Assembly (NCBI RefSeq): GCF_963576545.1
Contig: NC_083651.1
Span: 13,997,124 to 14,061,123 of the forward strand
From: Limanda limanda
Lineage: Eukaryota; Chordata; Actinopteri; Pleuronectiformes; Pleuronectidae
Length of the DNA: 64,000 bases
Direction: 5' to 3'
Part shown: one piece after another, positions 21,576-55,800 of the stretch
Layout: every line of letters begins with the position of its first letter
Position numbering within the stretch: the first letter of the stretch is position 1
Notes under the pieces: generated by a model
What the model saw: the letters and a program-made list of their open reading frames with translations, nothing else
Told to the model about the DNA's origin: nothing
Databases searched by the model: none
Program-made: the position numbers and the translations under genes

Positions 21576-23771
21576 ATATTACAATCAGTCTTTATTAATG
21601 TTATATATAACTGTACAGTCTACATACATTATCCGAAATGGGGTAATAGTACATACAATTAATATATATATATATTTATATATATCAATATATCTTCTGT
21701 GTAAGTGCCATCTATTTCTGCAGACATTTAAATATGTGTTTAACATTAGAAAAGGGATTTGTATAAAAGAAGTTCATTTTGTTATAAAAGGTTACTCAAT
21801 CTCTTAATCGTGGTTAAGCTGATGAGTATAAAAATCACTTATAAAAAGGACTTGTTAAACTTGTCACATTTCAGGGTGCATAGATCACAGTTCTTCAAAC
21901 TCTTGTCTCGCTGTGTTAAAGTCACCATTAGTAAGGCACTTGATATGCTCATGTGTAGATGCTACTGTAACAGAGGGGCGTCGCCGGTTTTCCTTCTCGC
22001 TAATGGACACTAAAATACCTCCCAGCCTCCCACACAAGCTGAAGGACGAAGCAGTGATGTAACTGGGAACAGAACCACCATCGTCTCGGTTCCTGCCTCA
22101 AAAAAAAGAAAAAAGGTAAACTACTTCTGGCTGCAGGCTGCGTTCGCTCACGTCAACTGTAAATGTTTATGTCCGAGAGAAAACCTACAGCCCCGAACAC
22201 AAACATTAAAGGGTGCCACTGTGTTTGGCTGAATAGCTATTGTTTCGGAGCGAACACGGTTTCCCTGGACCTTCCCACATCCACTTCCTGTGAGTAAGCC
22301 TGGACAAGCATTCCTTCACACATACACACAGAACCCTTATTCTGGATCAATTTATAACAACAATGCTATAATGTCAAAATAATAAAACTTACAAGGTTGT
22401 GTTCAATGAGCACTGTGCTGAGGGGAAAAAAAATTAAATCTTGATCTGCTCAAATTATGTAGGACGGCCTAATTACACCACACACAGCGTAAATAAGGTC
22501 ATCTCACACGTTGTTCTCGTTCGGTTCAGAGCACCGTGGTGACAAACTGGTGATTGTTTCTGTTGACGTACAAGACAAATCCCAGACATTTTTTTTTCTC
22601 AGTTAGTAGAGCAGCTTTGAAGTTCACTTGATCAAAGCACTTAAAAACCAAAGCTTGCTAGGTGTTTTCCAGTTGCTGGACAAAACCCACTTTGTTCATA
22701 TCCAAACTCTCAGAGAATACAGACTAATGCACTTAATGGATAGAAGAAACAAAAGCACCAAGTGTTGTATTAAAGAGAACGTATGGTTCCCTGGAAAGGA
22801 AAAGAATCCTGCCGGTGCCTCAGTGTTCACAGTCCAAACAAGAGCTATACTGCCCTCTAATGTTCCACCATGACAGCAGCACTTTGACACAGTCATGAGT
22901 GTGGATTTACAGCTTCGAGGGAAATGATTCCTTTACTCGTTATATGATGAGGGAACTCATTTCTATCACACCATTTGTATAAAATGGTTGACATTTTTTC
23001 CAAGACCGCAGTAGTAAATGTTTTAGTGGCTATATGTACAGTACATCCAGGAAGTATTCAGACCCCTTCACTTTCGCCACATTTGGTGATGTTGCTTCCT
23101 TACGCTTTAACGGTCTGACATTTCAAATTAAGTGCAGCTGTCACATTTCTCATCTTTAAGATGTTTTGACATATTGATTGGAGTCAACCTTTGGTAAATT
23201 CAATTGATTAGACAGGACTTTGAAAGGCACACACTGGTCTATATAAGGTCTCACAGTTGCATATCAGAGTACAAAACAAGCTATGAGGATGAAGAATCGC
23301 CTGAGCTAAGACAGAGGATTGTGTCGAAGCAGAGAATTGGGAAAGGCTGCAAAAACTATCTGCTGCATTGAAGGTTCCTAAGAACCCAGGGGCCTCCAGG
23401 ATTCTTCAATTGAAGAAGATGAGAACAACCAGACCTCTTCCAATAAGATAGTAAGGATGCATCAATTCTAAAACCGAGACTGATATGGTAATGTAAAACA
23501 TCCACAATCTCATACAGGATAGCTTTAAACCAAAAATGTTCACTTTATCATTTCGGGCATTCAGTGACGATTGATGAAACAAAATGAATCTTCACAAAGT
23601 GAAAAAAAAGATTTAGGAGTCTGATTACTTTCTGAATGCACTGTATTAGTGTGTACTTGTATGTGCATTTATGTAAAGCCAAGTCTGACAGGCCAAGGCT
23701 GTGTCTGTATAAATGTTGAGCACAGTGACAAACTGACGAGGCTGGGCGTGGTCAAAGGTTCCTGTGGCGTG
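21576..23771 (-). other. lrrc58: Probable long 3' UTR of lrrc58
   Basis: After the lrrc58 stop codon at 23774-23772 the first clear minus-strand AATAAA is at 21596-21591, which would give a 3' UTR of about 2.2 kb. This fits the long 3' UTR I recall for vertebrate LRRC58, but the end is inferred from one motif. A deleted Tc1-like element occupies 23037-23645 within it. The small open frames here have no family features. Confidence 0.45.
23037..23645 (+). mobile_element. Internally deleted Tc1-like element
   Basis: The left end TACAGTACATCCAGGAAGTA is the approximate inverse of the right end TACTTTCTGAATGCACTGTA, with TA at each border. The interior of about 600 bases keeps a scrap of transposase sequence near 23340-23440 (ggggcctccaggattcttca) but no usable frame. 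Its ends differ from those of the element at 16070-17648, so it belongs to another Tc1 group. Confidence 0.8.
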
Positions 23772-26700
23772 CTATCCCAGAAGCACCCTCTGAAGGCGGG
23801 TGCTCTCGTCTTCCGACTCGGCGTCGCTCTGGGGGTTGGAGCTGCAGGGAGAGGTGCATTCTGGGGAGCACAGGTAGTGCATGAGGGGCAGCCGGTACTT
23901 CCCACAGAAGTCCACAAATTTGATCTGGCGCACACATGAATCAAAGTAGACGCCTGGAGAAAGTGAAAAAAACAAAGTTAGGTTCAAGTGGCTGGTCAGT
24001 GACCTGAATTGTTCAGTGTTGAAAAATGGATACAATAACACAACACAATTAATACAATAAATCGCCATCATCACCAGGCAGGAAATGGTAATGGGAAAGA
24101 CAAATACGGGAAATGGTATCACATTACTTCCCGACAAGAGATCAAGACCCTACAAGAGTCTACATGATAAAACTGATGAGTCACCGGATCATAAAAAGAA
24201 GAACACACAGCACATTTATGAAAAACAAGCTTTCCTCATTCATTTGTGTTCTTGTTCAAATGATTAGATGTTTACTTCTTAAGGTCTTTAAAAGTCTCCT
24301 ATATTGAAGGATATATGACGGAGCTGCATTTTAGTATACCAATCATTACAAATCTGGATTTTTCTCTTACCGGCACACTTAGGGTTGGGACACTTGCTGG
24401 CCAGGTCCAGGTATCGCAGTAGATTTGAAGGCATGTCACAGGGGTAGTATTGAATATTTCCGCTCTTGACCGTACGTCCGGCCAATTCTAGCAGCGAGGG
24501 CGGGTCGTAGGTCATCTCCTTGACAAAGCGCACCACCAGTGGGTTGCCTCTGAGGCTGAGCTCATGCAGGTGCACCAGGCAGAGGATTTCCCTCGGCAGG
24601 TAAGTGAGCAAGTTGTTGTGGAGACTTAAAGATCGCAGCGAGTGGAGCCTGGGGCGAGACACAGAGGTAATGAATTCAAGAGGGCAATAACGTTCTGTAC
24701 GGATGGGATACAATGCAGGTTGGACTGGAAGGATGGTGGTGGAAGACAGCAGTTTACCTGGTGAGTTGTGGGGGGACACTTTGGATGCGATTGTCACACA
24801 GGACCAGGTAGCTGAGGTAGGGCAGGTTTGCCACTTCCGGAGGAATAGCTGTGATGAGGTTTCCGCCCAGATACAACAGCTCCAGACTGACAGAAAAAAA
24901 AAGAGGCGGAGAAAATCAATATCACAATTCATATAGAATTTGAATGCGTTTTGGTCCCTGAATTCTCTTTCAAACGTTTATCTCAGTCAGTCATCATGTA
25001 AAAGTTTAACCTGTTAGAGTGCTTTACTGCATTTAACCCATTTGACGGAGGATACAATAATTGATGTTTAGATTTTGGTCAGTTTTTCAAACCTTTCTGC
25101 TTGCTGACTAATTTTCACCTACTCAATTGCAGAGAATGGTATTAGATGGTACAGTCGGCTGAGAGAAGTGGTGGAGCTCTACAACAGGTGACCCTTTCAT
25201 TTCTTATATATTATGTAACAAGTTGTGGTTGTTTGCATGGTTTGCACCAGTTGCACGGTTTCTAGACGTGAAGTTTCAACACGTGCTGCTTGCACTATCC
25301 AGTCTTTCTATTTCAAGGGGTAACGATGCAGTCGAGGGGAATTGTTCCAACCCTAACCCAAAGCAAAATGACCCAAGCCCAGTACTGGTACACACCACAA
25401 GGGGGAGCTAAAGACACATGGTTTTATGCAAAATAATCCATAAAGTTGTGCCTATGTTTCTGTGTTAATTCTTAGAAAACATCACAGACAACGTACAGAG
25501 GTAAAAACACTACAAAAAAAACCAAATGATTTAAACAATCACCAGAGTATTATTTATTTTTGACATTTATGGATTTATGCATCATCCCTTCACAGATAGT
25601 TTGCAAAAAACAATACGTAAATTTTATATCAAGACAAACAAGATTATTCATGCGATGACCGCATCCAATGTATTTATAAGGCCAAACTGTGAAGTTAATT
25701 AGTTAGTTTTATTAAGACAACTAAAGGACCCTGGAAGGTTAATGGAGGTATGGAGCTCCCAGGAGGGTGATAGCGAGTGAACCGGAGAGACGGGGAGAGG
25801 GCGATGGATAGCTGGTCAGCGAAAGTAAGCCGTCGGGCCATCTGCCTGCAGGAACTGATGACACAGCGACTGCGGGACAGGAAGCCATTATGCTGTCCTT
25901 GGTGTCTGAGCACAGAGCGAGCTCCTCTGTGGCGGGAATGGAGACATTCATAGTCTGCTCACTGTCCTCACTGACACAAATCAGCCCCCAGCGATTACAC
26001 TGGTTTATGGGGCGTATCAAGGACAATACACAAACTGTTTTTGCAAGTAAGCAAAATCTTTGGTGAAAGATTGGCTAAGATTTTGCTTACTTGCAAAGGA
26101 AAAAGACCCTGTGTCTTTCTGGAGTGTTTTTATCTACACACGCCAAGACAAGAGCATTCATATTCGGCCTGAATTCAGTGTAAATTGTTGTTATTTTAAG
26201 GAACTCTCTTTCATAAAGTTCTACCCCCTGCTTGATAAATGTGACAATATACCAAAGAGGCAGATTTTCAACATGAGGACCCCGCCCCACTGAGATTATT
26301 TTTACTTGCTCAAAGGTTTTCTAAGATGACCAAATTGGGTTTCTCTCAATAACACCCATTATTCTTTGCATGTAAACATCGAGCTGGAGAAGCAAAGTTA
26401 GAACTCTGACCTCAATCTACAGAATTTGAAACTCCCCCCACTTGTTGGCTGCTGTCCACCTCCTCTCCCACATGTCTCACTTTATTGGCTAAAGCTATCC
26501 TTACATGACCCTGTTTTGCTGCTTCAGCCAACAGCAGCAGCACTGGTTGGACCCTGAAACTATTACAAATGCACTCCTAAACATACCAATGGGAGCTTCC
26601 CCTCCTGTATTTCGTCAAGTTTTGCTTGTGTCTCTTGTACAGACTGTTTTGCAGCTCCTAAAGGTGAGCCCTTATTATATCTTATTTATCTAATATTTAT

Positions 26701-29700
26701 CTAGATTGAGAAGAGAAAAAAACAAGTTAAAAAAAATAAATATGTGTTATTGCACAACTAGCAGCTATGCCAGCAGTCTGCTCTCCTGTGCATGATCATC
26801 TTTTGATTCAGAGGGGGCACAATGAGGATGGGCTCATAGACGAATAAGTTTAGGGTGTGAGCAGCTCGAGATGTTTGTTAAGTTCTTGAGACCACGTGAC
26901 TACGTTCAGAGGCTTTCATCCTCTGCCTCTGACTCACGTCGCCGCTGTGAAAAGCCACACTGGTGTGTTTGTGTGTGATCAAATGAAGACGGTTGGATGT
27001 TTGACCTTTGGCCTACAAAATCAGACAAGTCACTGACTTGCTACTGTTAAACTGAGGAAATTATAAGATAGACACAGTTGGCTGACCTTTCTCGGTCAGC
27101 TTAGACGCTGCTGCTAAATACACAGTTGTAAAATTGGTGTCATTGTTCTCTTGTACATTTACTCATGACTTATGTTCCTTCTCCTCACAAGAGATTAGAC
27201 CTACTTGTGTGCCTGTGTGGCCACATGTACTAACAGCAGTGTCTCTGCCTTTATTTGCTCCAATGCTGTTTTCAATATGTTTTTCTATACTAAGGAACTT
27301 TTGTTTCAAATGTTTTGCTCAACACTACTGGATTCCTCACATTAGTTATAACAGCCACTTTGTTCATGTCTCCAAACCACATCCTGATGGTTCCAGGAAC
27401 CGTTCACAATTATCCTGCTTCCTGAATGAATCATGATGTTTACAGGATAAACTGACGGGAAATAAACATGCGAGATAGCAACAGGAATAAAACTGATAGT
27501 AATAAACACAATTTCCTTAAAATAAATTCTGAAACAACGTGTACCATGCAATTGATCACCTGAACATTGGCAGTTCTTCATTCTATTCACTATTTTTTAA
27601 TTAAAGTGTTAAAGACTCTTGCTTGATTACAAAAGTGTGTCAACTCTTCTGACCTACATGAAACAGAAGTTTAAGTGTGAGTCAAGTAAACAAGAAGGTA
27701 TTTAAAGCAGATGTATCACATAGATAGCAACAGCATAATAAAAGCTAACTTTGGCAAACAGCAACCGAGACGGCAAAGACAAAGACTCTTTAAATGTCAG
27801 GATGAACTTTGGTGTTGGCATTTCGCCAGAGGCCAAACATCATTGTGAAGATAACACTGAATGAGAGGAGGTTCAGAACCACTACTTACATGCCTTGTAC
27901 ATCTTCTGCATCTGTAATATATTATTGTATATTCTAAAACCTTTTCACTGACTGATCTTGTACTTTAGGTTCCTGTCTTTAGCTTTCTCCTCCAACTACT
28001 GTACTTGCTTCTTAATTTGCTTTATCTAATTGTTATGCACCAAATACCAGCCTTGTATGTTAAAAACCTACCGATTCTGAAATGTGCCAAATGTGGCACT
28101 GCAACTTAAAAAACAACTTTCAATCCTTTCCTGTTCTGCAAATTGTTTTCTCAGACATTTACTTAAAGTAGTTGTGTTAGTAGCTAAATCTCCCAAGTTG
28201 CGTGTCCGTAATGAAAGCATGACTATCAAATGCACCTGTACTTTGGTAGTTAGGTTTCAGATTAAATAAACATTATAATGACCTTTTGAAAGGGAAACAT
28301 GCTTACACAACTCACGTGGGAAACACGGTGCCTAAAGCAACGATGTCGAGGTGCTTCTAAAGATGCAGCTTGATAGAAGAGTGGCGAAGGGCAAAGATTT
28401 TGATATTATTTTTTGAGAAAAAAAGTGGGGATCTGTTTTTTGCAACTGCATGATAAACTGCAATAACTACAATTTATGCATGTGGCTGAATATCAACAGT
28501 GTCCTTGAGATGTTTATGCCAAAAGGTATTGCTTGAAAACCTTATCGAGGATTCATTGATTATCAATGTGGTTGATCAATGCTAGCCGTGCCGGCTAGCA
28601 TAACATAAATGTTATGTGGCCAGCCCCTATAACATTTGAAAACATGACTCATATCAATAAATGGAGTAAGTACATAAAATAAGCAGATGCACACTTCATT
28701 TTTAAGCAGGTAACCTGCGTTCCAACTATGTACCAATTAATATACATTTAGCAAAAGCAAATCAGACTGCACAGGAATTGTTTTAACATGACTGATAATA
28801 GTATTAAAAATGTCCAGTGTTTACGTTTTAGGTGGAAGGGGTCTATTGGCAGAAATTGAATATAAAATAATCCTACTTGTGTTTTCATGAGTGTGCTTCA
28901 TATAAATAGACCAAATTAGCCTAGTACTGGCTCTTCATATTTAAATATTTCCATGTTTTTTACAGTAGCCCAGACGGGACAAACTAAACCCCTTTTGAGT
29001 TTTTATGACAACTAGCGGCTGCCTTTAATGTTTGGAAGGGGAGGCTGAGGAATATTCATCTGCAACATGCAACTTCACCAGTAGATGTCACAAAATTCTA
29101 CACACTGAACCTTTAACTTCATACTGTAAACGAGGTGAACATGAATGGACCAAGTGGGAGAATGAACTGGGTGCTTCGTCTCCAATGTTCACGCGGAAAA
29201 ATCCGCTAAGTTCAACTAAACTAGCAAACTAGCTAGCTATGACGAGTGATGCAAGGCTACAATAATTGGTCGATACTGTCTCAACACTTATTCTCACGTA
29301 TAAAGATTGGTGTTGGGTTAAAGGTTCAGTGTGTAGAATTCGGTGACATCTAGTGGTGAAGTTGCATGTTGCAGCTGAATACCCCTCACCTCACCCCCCC
29401 TCCCTCCTTCAAAACATGAAAGAGAACCTGAGGTAGCCTCCAGCTGTCATAAAAACTCAACCGGGGTTCAGCTGGGCTACTGTCAAAAACATGGTGGCCT
29501 TCGTAGAGAGGATCCACTGTAGATTTAAAGTATTTAAATATAACGGGCTCATTCTAGGCTAAAGAAAGCAACACTTTACAAATTAGATGAAAACATCACT
29601 AGGATTATTTTATAACGAATTTCTGCCAATGGATAATTTTCACCCAAATCTGACACCCTGGACCTTTAAGTCACGGCGGGTCGGTGTCTACCCACCTGGT

Positions 29701-30156
29701 CAGGTTCTCGATCTCCGCAGGTATGCTCTTCAGTCGGTTTCCGCCGAGCGACAGCGACTGCAGCCGCGGCAGCTTGGTGCACTGCAGCGGGATCTCCGTG
29801 AAGCGGTTCCCGCTGAAGTTCAGCACCTCGAGCCGCAGGCAGCCGAACTCCTTGGGCAGCGACGACTCGTCCAGACGGTTGTTCTTGGCGACGAGGGTCC
29901 GCAGGCTGCCCAGCCGCGTGATGCCCTCGCAGATGGCGGACAGTCCGTTGTTGCTGATGTCCAGGAGCTCCAGGTCGCAGAACACGGACAGGGACGAGGG
30001 CAGCGAGAGGAGCCGGTTGTGGTTCAGGTACAGCTGCCGGGCGTCCCGCTTCCTCTCCTCGCTGACCCCGTCCGGGCTGAACGTGCTCAGGCTGAGGCGA
30101 GAGAAGTCCAGGACTCCGTCGCCCACCGCCGCCGCTGCTCCTTCGTGAATCTCCAT
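23772..30156 (-). CDS. lrrc58: Leucine-rich repeat-containing protein 58
   Basis: Exons in transcript order: 30156-29696, 24886-24758, 24648-24371 and 23953-23772, all with GT/AG borders and matching phase, giving 349 codons (human is slightly longer, about 371 as I recall). About eight leucine-rich repeats run from residue 35 to 245, including AKNNRL, LSLGGNRLKSIPAEIENL, LYLGGN, LVLCDN and SLHNNLLTYLPREI. The C-terminus holds a conserved cysteine-rich module (CPNPKC, CVRQIKFVDFCGKYRLPLMHYLC, CSSPC-like) that could bind zinc, then an acidic serine-rich stretch, ending QRVLLG as in mammals. There is no signal peptide or membrane segment, so it is intracellular. Recent reports, as I recall them, place LRRC58 in a cullin-RING ligase acting on cysteine dioxygenase; this is not visible in the sequence. 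Intron 1 is 4.8 kb and transposon-rich. Confidence 0.97.
26040..26097. repeat. Perfect 21-bp inverted repeat with 16-base loop
   Basis: The arm 26040-26060 (TTTGCAAGTAAGCAAAATCTT) is perfectly complementary to 26077-26097, with loop 26061-26076. Pairing stops at once outside the arms. Transcribed in either direction it would fold into a stable hairpin. Whether it is a small-RNA precursor or a mutational palindrome cannot be told here. Confidence 0.85.
28804..29116 (-). mobile_element. MITE family C, inverted copy
   Basis: Read on the minus strand, it starts TTAAAGGTTCAGTGTGTAGAAT at 29116, continues with 'tgacatctactggtgaagttgcatgttgca', 'tcataaaaactc', 'ctgggctactgt.aaaaacatgg', 'ctaggct' and 'aggattatttta', and ends near 28804 in a degraded GGACA...TTTTTAA. 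The order is the same as in the copy at 29318-29669. It has no coding capacity. Confidence 0.8.
29318..29669 (+). mobile_element. MITE family C, direct copy next to lrrc58 exon 1
   Basis: It begins TTAAAGGTTCAGTGTG and ends CACCCTGGACCTTTAA, imperfect inverted ends. Its right border is about 27 bases from the exon-1 donor of lrrc58 (29696/29695). I recall this sequence as a very common fish element. With the copy at 28804-29116 it forms a long inverted repeat with a 201-base spacer. Confidence 0.85.
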
Positions 30157-30470
30157 TTTGAGTGATTTACCGTGAATGTAAAAGTGAACAAAGTCCTCGC
30201 AGGAGCTGTGCTGGCGGCTCGACGCCCCCCGTCGGACCTCGGGTTAGCCCCAGGAGTTGTTGTGTATGTTGGGCCAGGAGCTCGAGAACTCTTCTCTGCG
30301 ACCGCCCGCAACGTTTACCCGCATCTCTGGTGAGAACCTGGGTCTAGTTGAGTCCTGGTGGAACTACGGCGGCTCCGCAGGACTCCACCGAACAGACTGA
30401 CCACAGATCAGCACGCAGCCTCCGCAGCTGTGCTCCCAGAGGAGGGACGCAGGCTTCCTGGCTTAGTGAT
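30157..30470 (-). promoter_or_regulatory. lrrc58: lrrc58 promoter and 5' UTR
   Basis: CpG-rich sequence directly upstream of ATG 30156 (gctcgacgccccccgtcggacctcgg, gcgaccgcccgcaacg), fading after about 30480. It is typical of a TATA-less housekeeping promoter. I see no TATA box at a convincing distance. The transcription start is not resolved. Confidence 0.55.
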
Positions 30471-31466
30471 TGGACAGTACCCGTAGTAAATCACGCCCAC
30501 CCCGACGCTGATTGGCTAATCCTCCAATCTGTCATAATACAAAACTTCACATAAAGAATCTATAAAAAGTTTATTGGAATGTTTTTTTATGGCGTTACTC
30601 AACAATAGCTCTGGTTGTTGTTGTTGTGAGTACGTTAACAAGTTTCCCAGCAGTACGGTGGCCGGCACGCCGACTGCCCTGCTTCCATATGCGATTATGC
30701 AACCTCCCTCCTCGGTTGCATTATGCAATGGTCCGCTTATTGAGATGTGCATAGAATGAGAAGGAGGCGCAGGGTTGGGTTCGGGCCAAATGCATAGGAC
30801 CAGGCAGCCATGCAACCTTAGAGCAAATTGCACTACATTATATCACGTGTTCTGTGCAGTTTCAAGCAAATGTGTAATTATTTTAGAATCAAAAAAGTAA
30901 AGCATCCCACATAATATGATGCACTGTGGCTGTTAAAACATCCAAAAGTATATGAATATGTATATAACTGTTCCAGCCAGAGCAACTGAAACACTACTTT
31001 TTCTTATGCATTGTGGCATCTACAAACAATTTTAATAGTGTAAGTATGTGAAGGTGTATTCATGCAGCATTTGCCATATACCAAACAGTAAGGATGTGCA
31101 CTCAAATGCAACAAAATACAATTAAGAGATTATAAAGTGAGGAACATAAATAAGTAGTTGTGAGCTTCTTAGTATTTGCCGAGGTAACCTTAAGTTGGTG
31201 TAATAATAGCTTTATGTCAGGTATGTGCAGACATTTTTTTTGGGGGGGGGGTTCTCAAGTAAAAAAAGGGCACCGCTAACATAATTATTAATAGAATACG
31301 GTAACATCTTCTCATTACACAAGTTCTTATTTAAGTACCCATACAAACAAAGATGTTATATACATCTCCCTCTCCTGCTGTGGTTTTAATTTCACAGCAG
31401 TGAAACAATTTTGAGTTTTCTTTTAACTTTTTCTGGTTGACACCAAAAGGGGCAGGTCAGGGAAAC

Positions 31467-31505
<39 letters not shown>

Positions 31506-31640
31506 CTGCTTTGTCGGGAGCTTGCTTTATGTAATACTCTCTAGTTCAGATTCAGACATTCTAAATCAGACAAATTAAGGAGTAATTCCTCATTCTTTGC
31601 TCTGTATTTAAAATGTCGGTCAGATAAAAGCACCCACGCG
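30471..31640. other. Intergenic region between lrrc58 and fstl1
   Basis: No gene is recognised. It holds an (ATG)n tract at 31466-31505, a G-run near 31243 and AT-rich sequence. The minus-strand frame at 30516-30833 (105 codons) lacks a domain, a splice context or a conserved motif. Confidence 0.55.
31466..31505. repeat. (ATG)n trinucleotide repeat
   Basis: About 13 consecutive TGA/ATG units on the plus strand. Confidence 0.95.
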
Positions 31641-32895
31641 CACAGCAGTGTTGTGGTGTATTGGCTTTATTGGCATACATACATGTTCCTTACAGTCTCT
31701 GCACATTTAGTGAAATACAGAGTTTAGCTAGAACCAGGTAATGCAACTTTCACACAGTTGATAGAGTCACAAAGCACGAGGTTAATGCTAAACGTCAGTA
31801 AAGCGCACTTGCTCTGCCATGTGGCCGTAAGAGCCTCTGTGCAGGCAAAGAGAGACCTATACTGTCTGCAGGTCTAAGGCACTGATTTTTATTGTCAATC
31901 CTCCCAATTCAGATACAGGATTTCAACAAATAAAAAAATTTAACAAAACCAAACTTCTCTCAGCATCACACTTCATCAGCACACACTCATACACACTCAT
32001 CACACACGTACACACACACACACACACACACACACGAGCACTTTATATGCACCAAAAAATGATGCGTCTAAGCTACTTTTACAGTGAGGCTAGTCCTGCT
32101 GTTAGAGTGGATTTGAAAGCACAGGTATAGTGTTGTTGCTGGGTCCAGAGTAATGTTTTACCTGGAGAGTTTTGTACATCATTCAAACATGTCATCAAGA
32201 CTTTGGTTTCAGTTTTCATCGTGCTATATTCAGATCATGTCTCTGTTTTTTGCAGGAAAATCATCACTTAATCAGCACTAAGATATAAACAAAGTTCAGG
32301 CTTGTGATAAACTAAAGCCTAGGGAAGCGAGAGAGAAAGAAAAAGAAGTGCATTGGTCAAGTAGTGGCCGACTGTGGCAGTTCTACATGGCAGCAAAATC
32401 TAAAATCACTAGTAGCTATACCCTTATATCTATTCCAGCTCCTACAACCAACCTCCTGACCATAAAACCTAAAAATGCAGCACCAGGTGTGCAGAAGTCA
32501 GTCTTCAGCTCCCCATTTCAACAGGTGGATTCTCATAGTTCCTTAACACCGTAAGCCTTCTCAAACAGCGACTCCCACTTTCCAGAAACAACTCAATAGT
32601 TTGTTTCATAATAACTGTAAAAATATAAAGGATTGTGGTAAAAAAGAGCCCCGGGTCTAGTGTGGGGGCAAAGTAATACAATCAAACATGACAGTACTGA
32701 ACACAAGGGAATCCTAGGATACTCTTTGATAGCCCCTGAATCTAACAGACAATAACAAACACTTGCACAATGTAAAAATGTATAATTAACATAGCAGAGA
32801 AAAAAAGTCAGTTTAACAATGACACACGGCCACAAGGTAAATCAAGTATGAAAGAAGGTCGATGGCGTGCATCCTCTCCTCCACTGCGTCCTTGT
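31641..32895 (-). other. fstl1: Probable fstl1 3' UTR
   Basis: A minus-strand AATAAA at 31671-31666, followed by GCCAATACACCACAACAC, gives a plausible polyadenylation site about 1.2 kb past the fstl1 stop codon. A short CA tract lies near 32009-32034. Small frames in the interval show no family features. Confidence 0.55.
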
Positions 32896-55120
<22,225 letters not shown>

Positions 55121-55440
55121 CTGGACAGAAACAGGAGAAAGTGACGTTTAGTGAAGAGGGAAAAGAACCATTCGCTCCGATGGAGAGAAACTTCTTCCTC
55201 CTCGTTACCGTGTGTGGTTGAGGGGCTGCTCCGCTCGGAGGGGGGTGCAGGCAGGACGGGAGCTGGTCTCTGGGCTGGGTGTTCGCTCGGGACAGTGTCG
55301 AAGCAGGAGCCGCCGAGATTTTTCGAGAAATTTGAGGAGCGCTGAGGAATTCCAGTCGGTCCATTAGCATCTCCCCCCTCCTCCTCCTCCTCCTCCTCCT
55401 CCTCCTCCTCCTCCTCCTCCTCCTCCGAGCGGAGCAGCCA
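55121..55440 (-). promoter_or_regulatory. fstl1: fstl1 5' UTR and promoter with TCC/GGA triplet tract
   Basis: CpG-containing sequence directly upstream of the fstl1 start codon. A pure (TCC)n tract covers 55378-55426, which is (GGA)n on the coding strand. Such purine/pyrimidine mirror tracts can form triplex or G-rich structures; this is general knowledge, not shown here. No TATA box is convincing. Confidence 0.55.
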
Positions 55441-55502
55441 ATAAAAACTCCTGGAATCCCGGGAGGACGTTTACTCAGCAGAGGAGGGGGAGGGACCAGG
55501 GA

Positions 55503-55504
<2 letters not shown>

Positions 55505-55538
<34 letters not shown>

Positions 55539-55551
55539 GTGTGTGTGTGTG

Positions 55552-55600
<49 letters not shown>

Positions 55601-55617
55601 GTGTGTGCGTGCGTGTG

Positions 55618-55678
<61 letters not shown>

Positions 55679-55695
55679 GCGTGTGCGTGTGTGTG
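55505..55695. repeat. (GT)n microsatellite with GC interruptions
   Basis: About 190 bases of GT dinucleotides broken by about ten GCGT variants, about 385 bases upstream of the fstl1 start codon. Confidence 0.97.
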
Positions 55696-55756
55696 AGGAA
55701 TATCATAGTCCTCAATATTAAAAATATTCTTCTTTCTTCAGATCCATTTGGCAATA

Positions 55757-55800
55757 TTTTGCTGATTTTGCTGATTTTGCTGATTTTGCTGATTTTGCTT
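55757..55800. repeat. 9-bp tandem repeat (TTTTGCTGA)n
   Basis: Nearly five head-to-tail copies of the nonamer, directly beyond the GT array. Confidence 0.9.

Larger units (their letters stand above)
24887..29695. other. lrrc58 intron 1
   Basis: About 4.8 kb without recognisable exons. It holds a perfect 21-bp hairpin at 26040-26097, a small palindrome TGCTAGCC/GGCTAGCA near 28581-28601 and an inverted pair of MITEs at 28804-29669. The open frames here are short and show no family motif. Confidence 0.6.

Noticed and set aside
29587..30165. Plus-strand frames opposite lrrc58 exon 1
   Set aside because: GC-rich antisense shadow of the leucine-rich-repeat exon.
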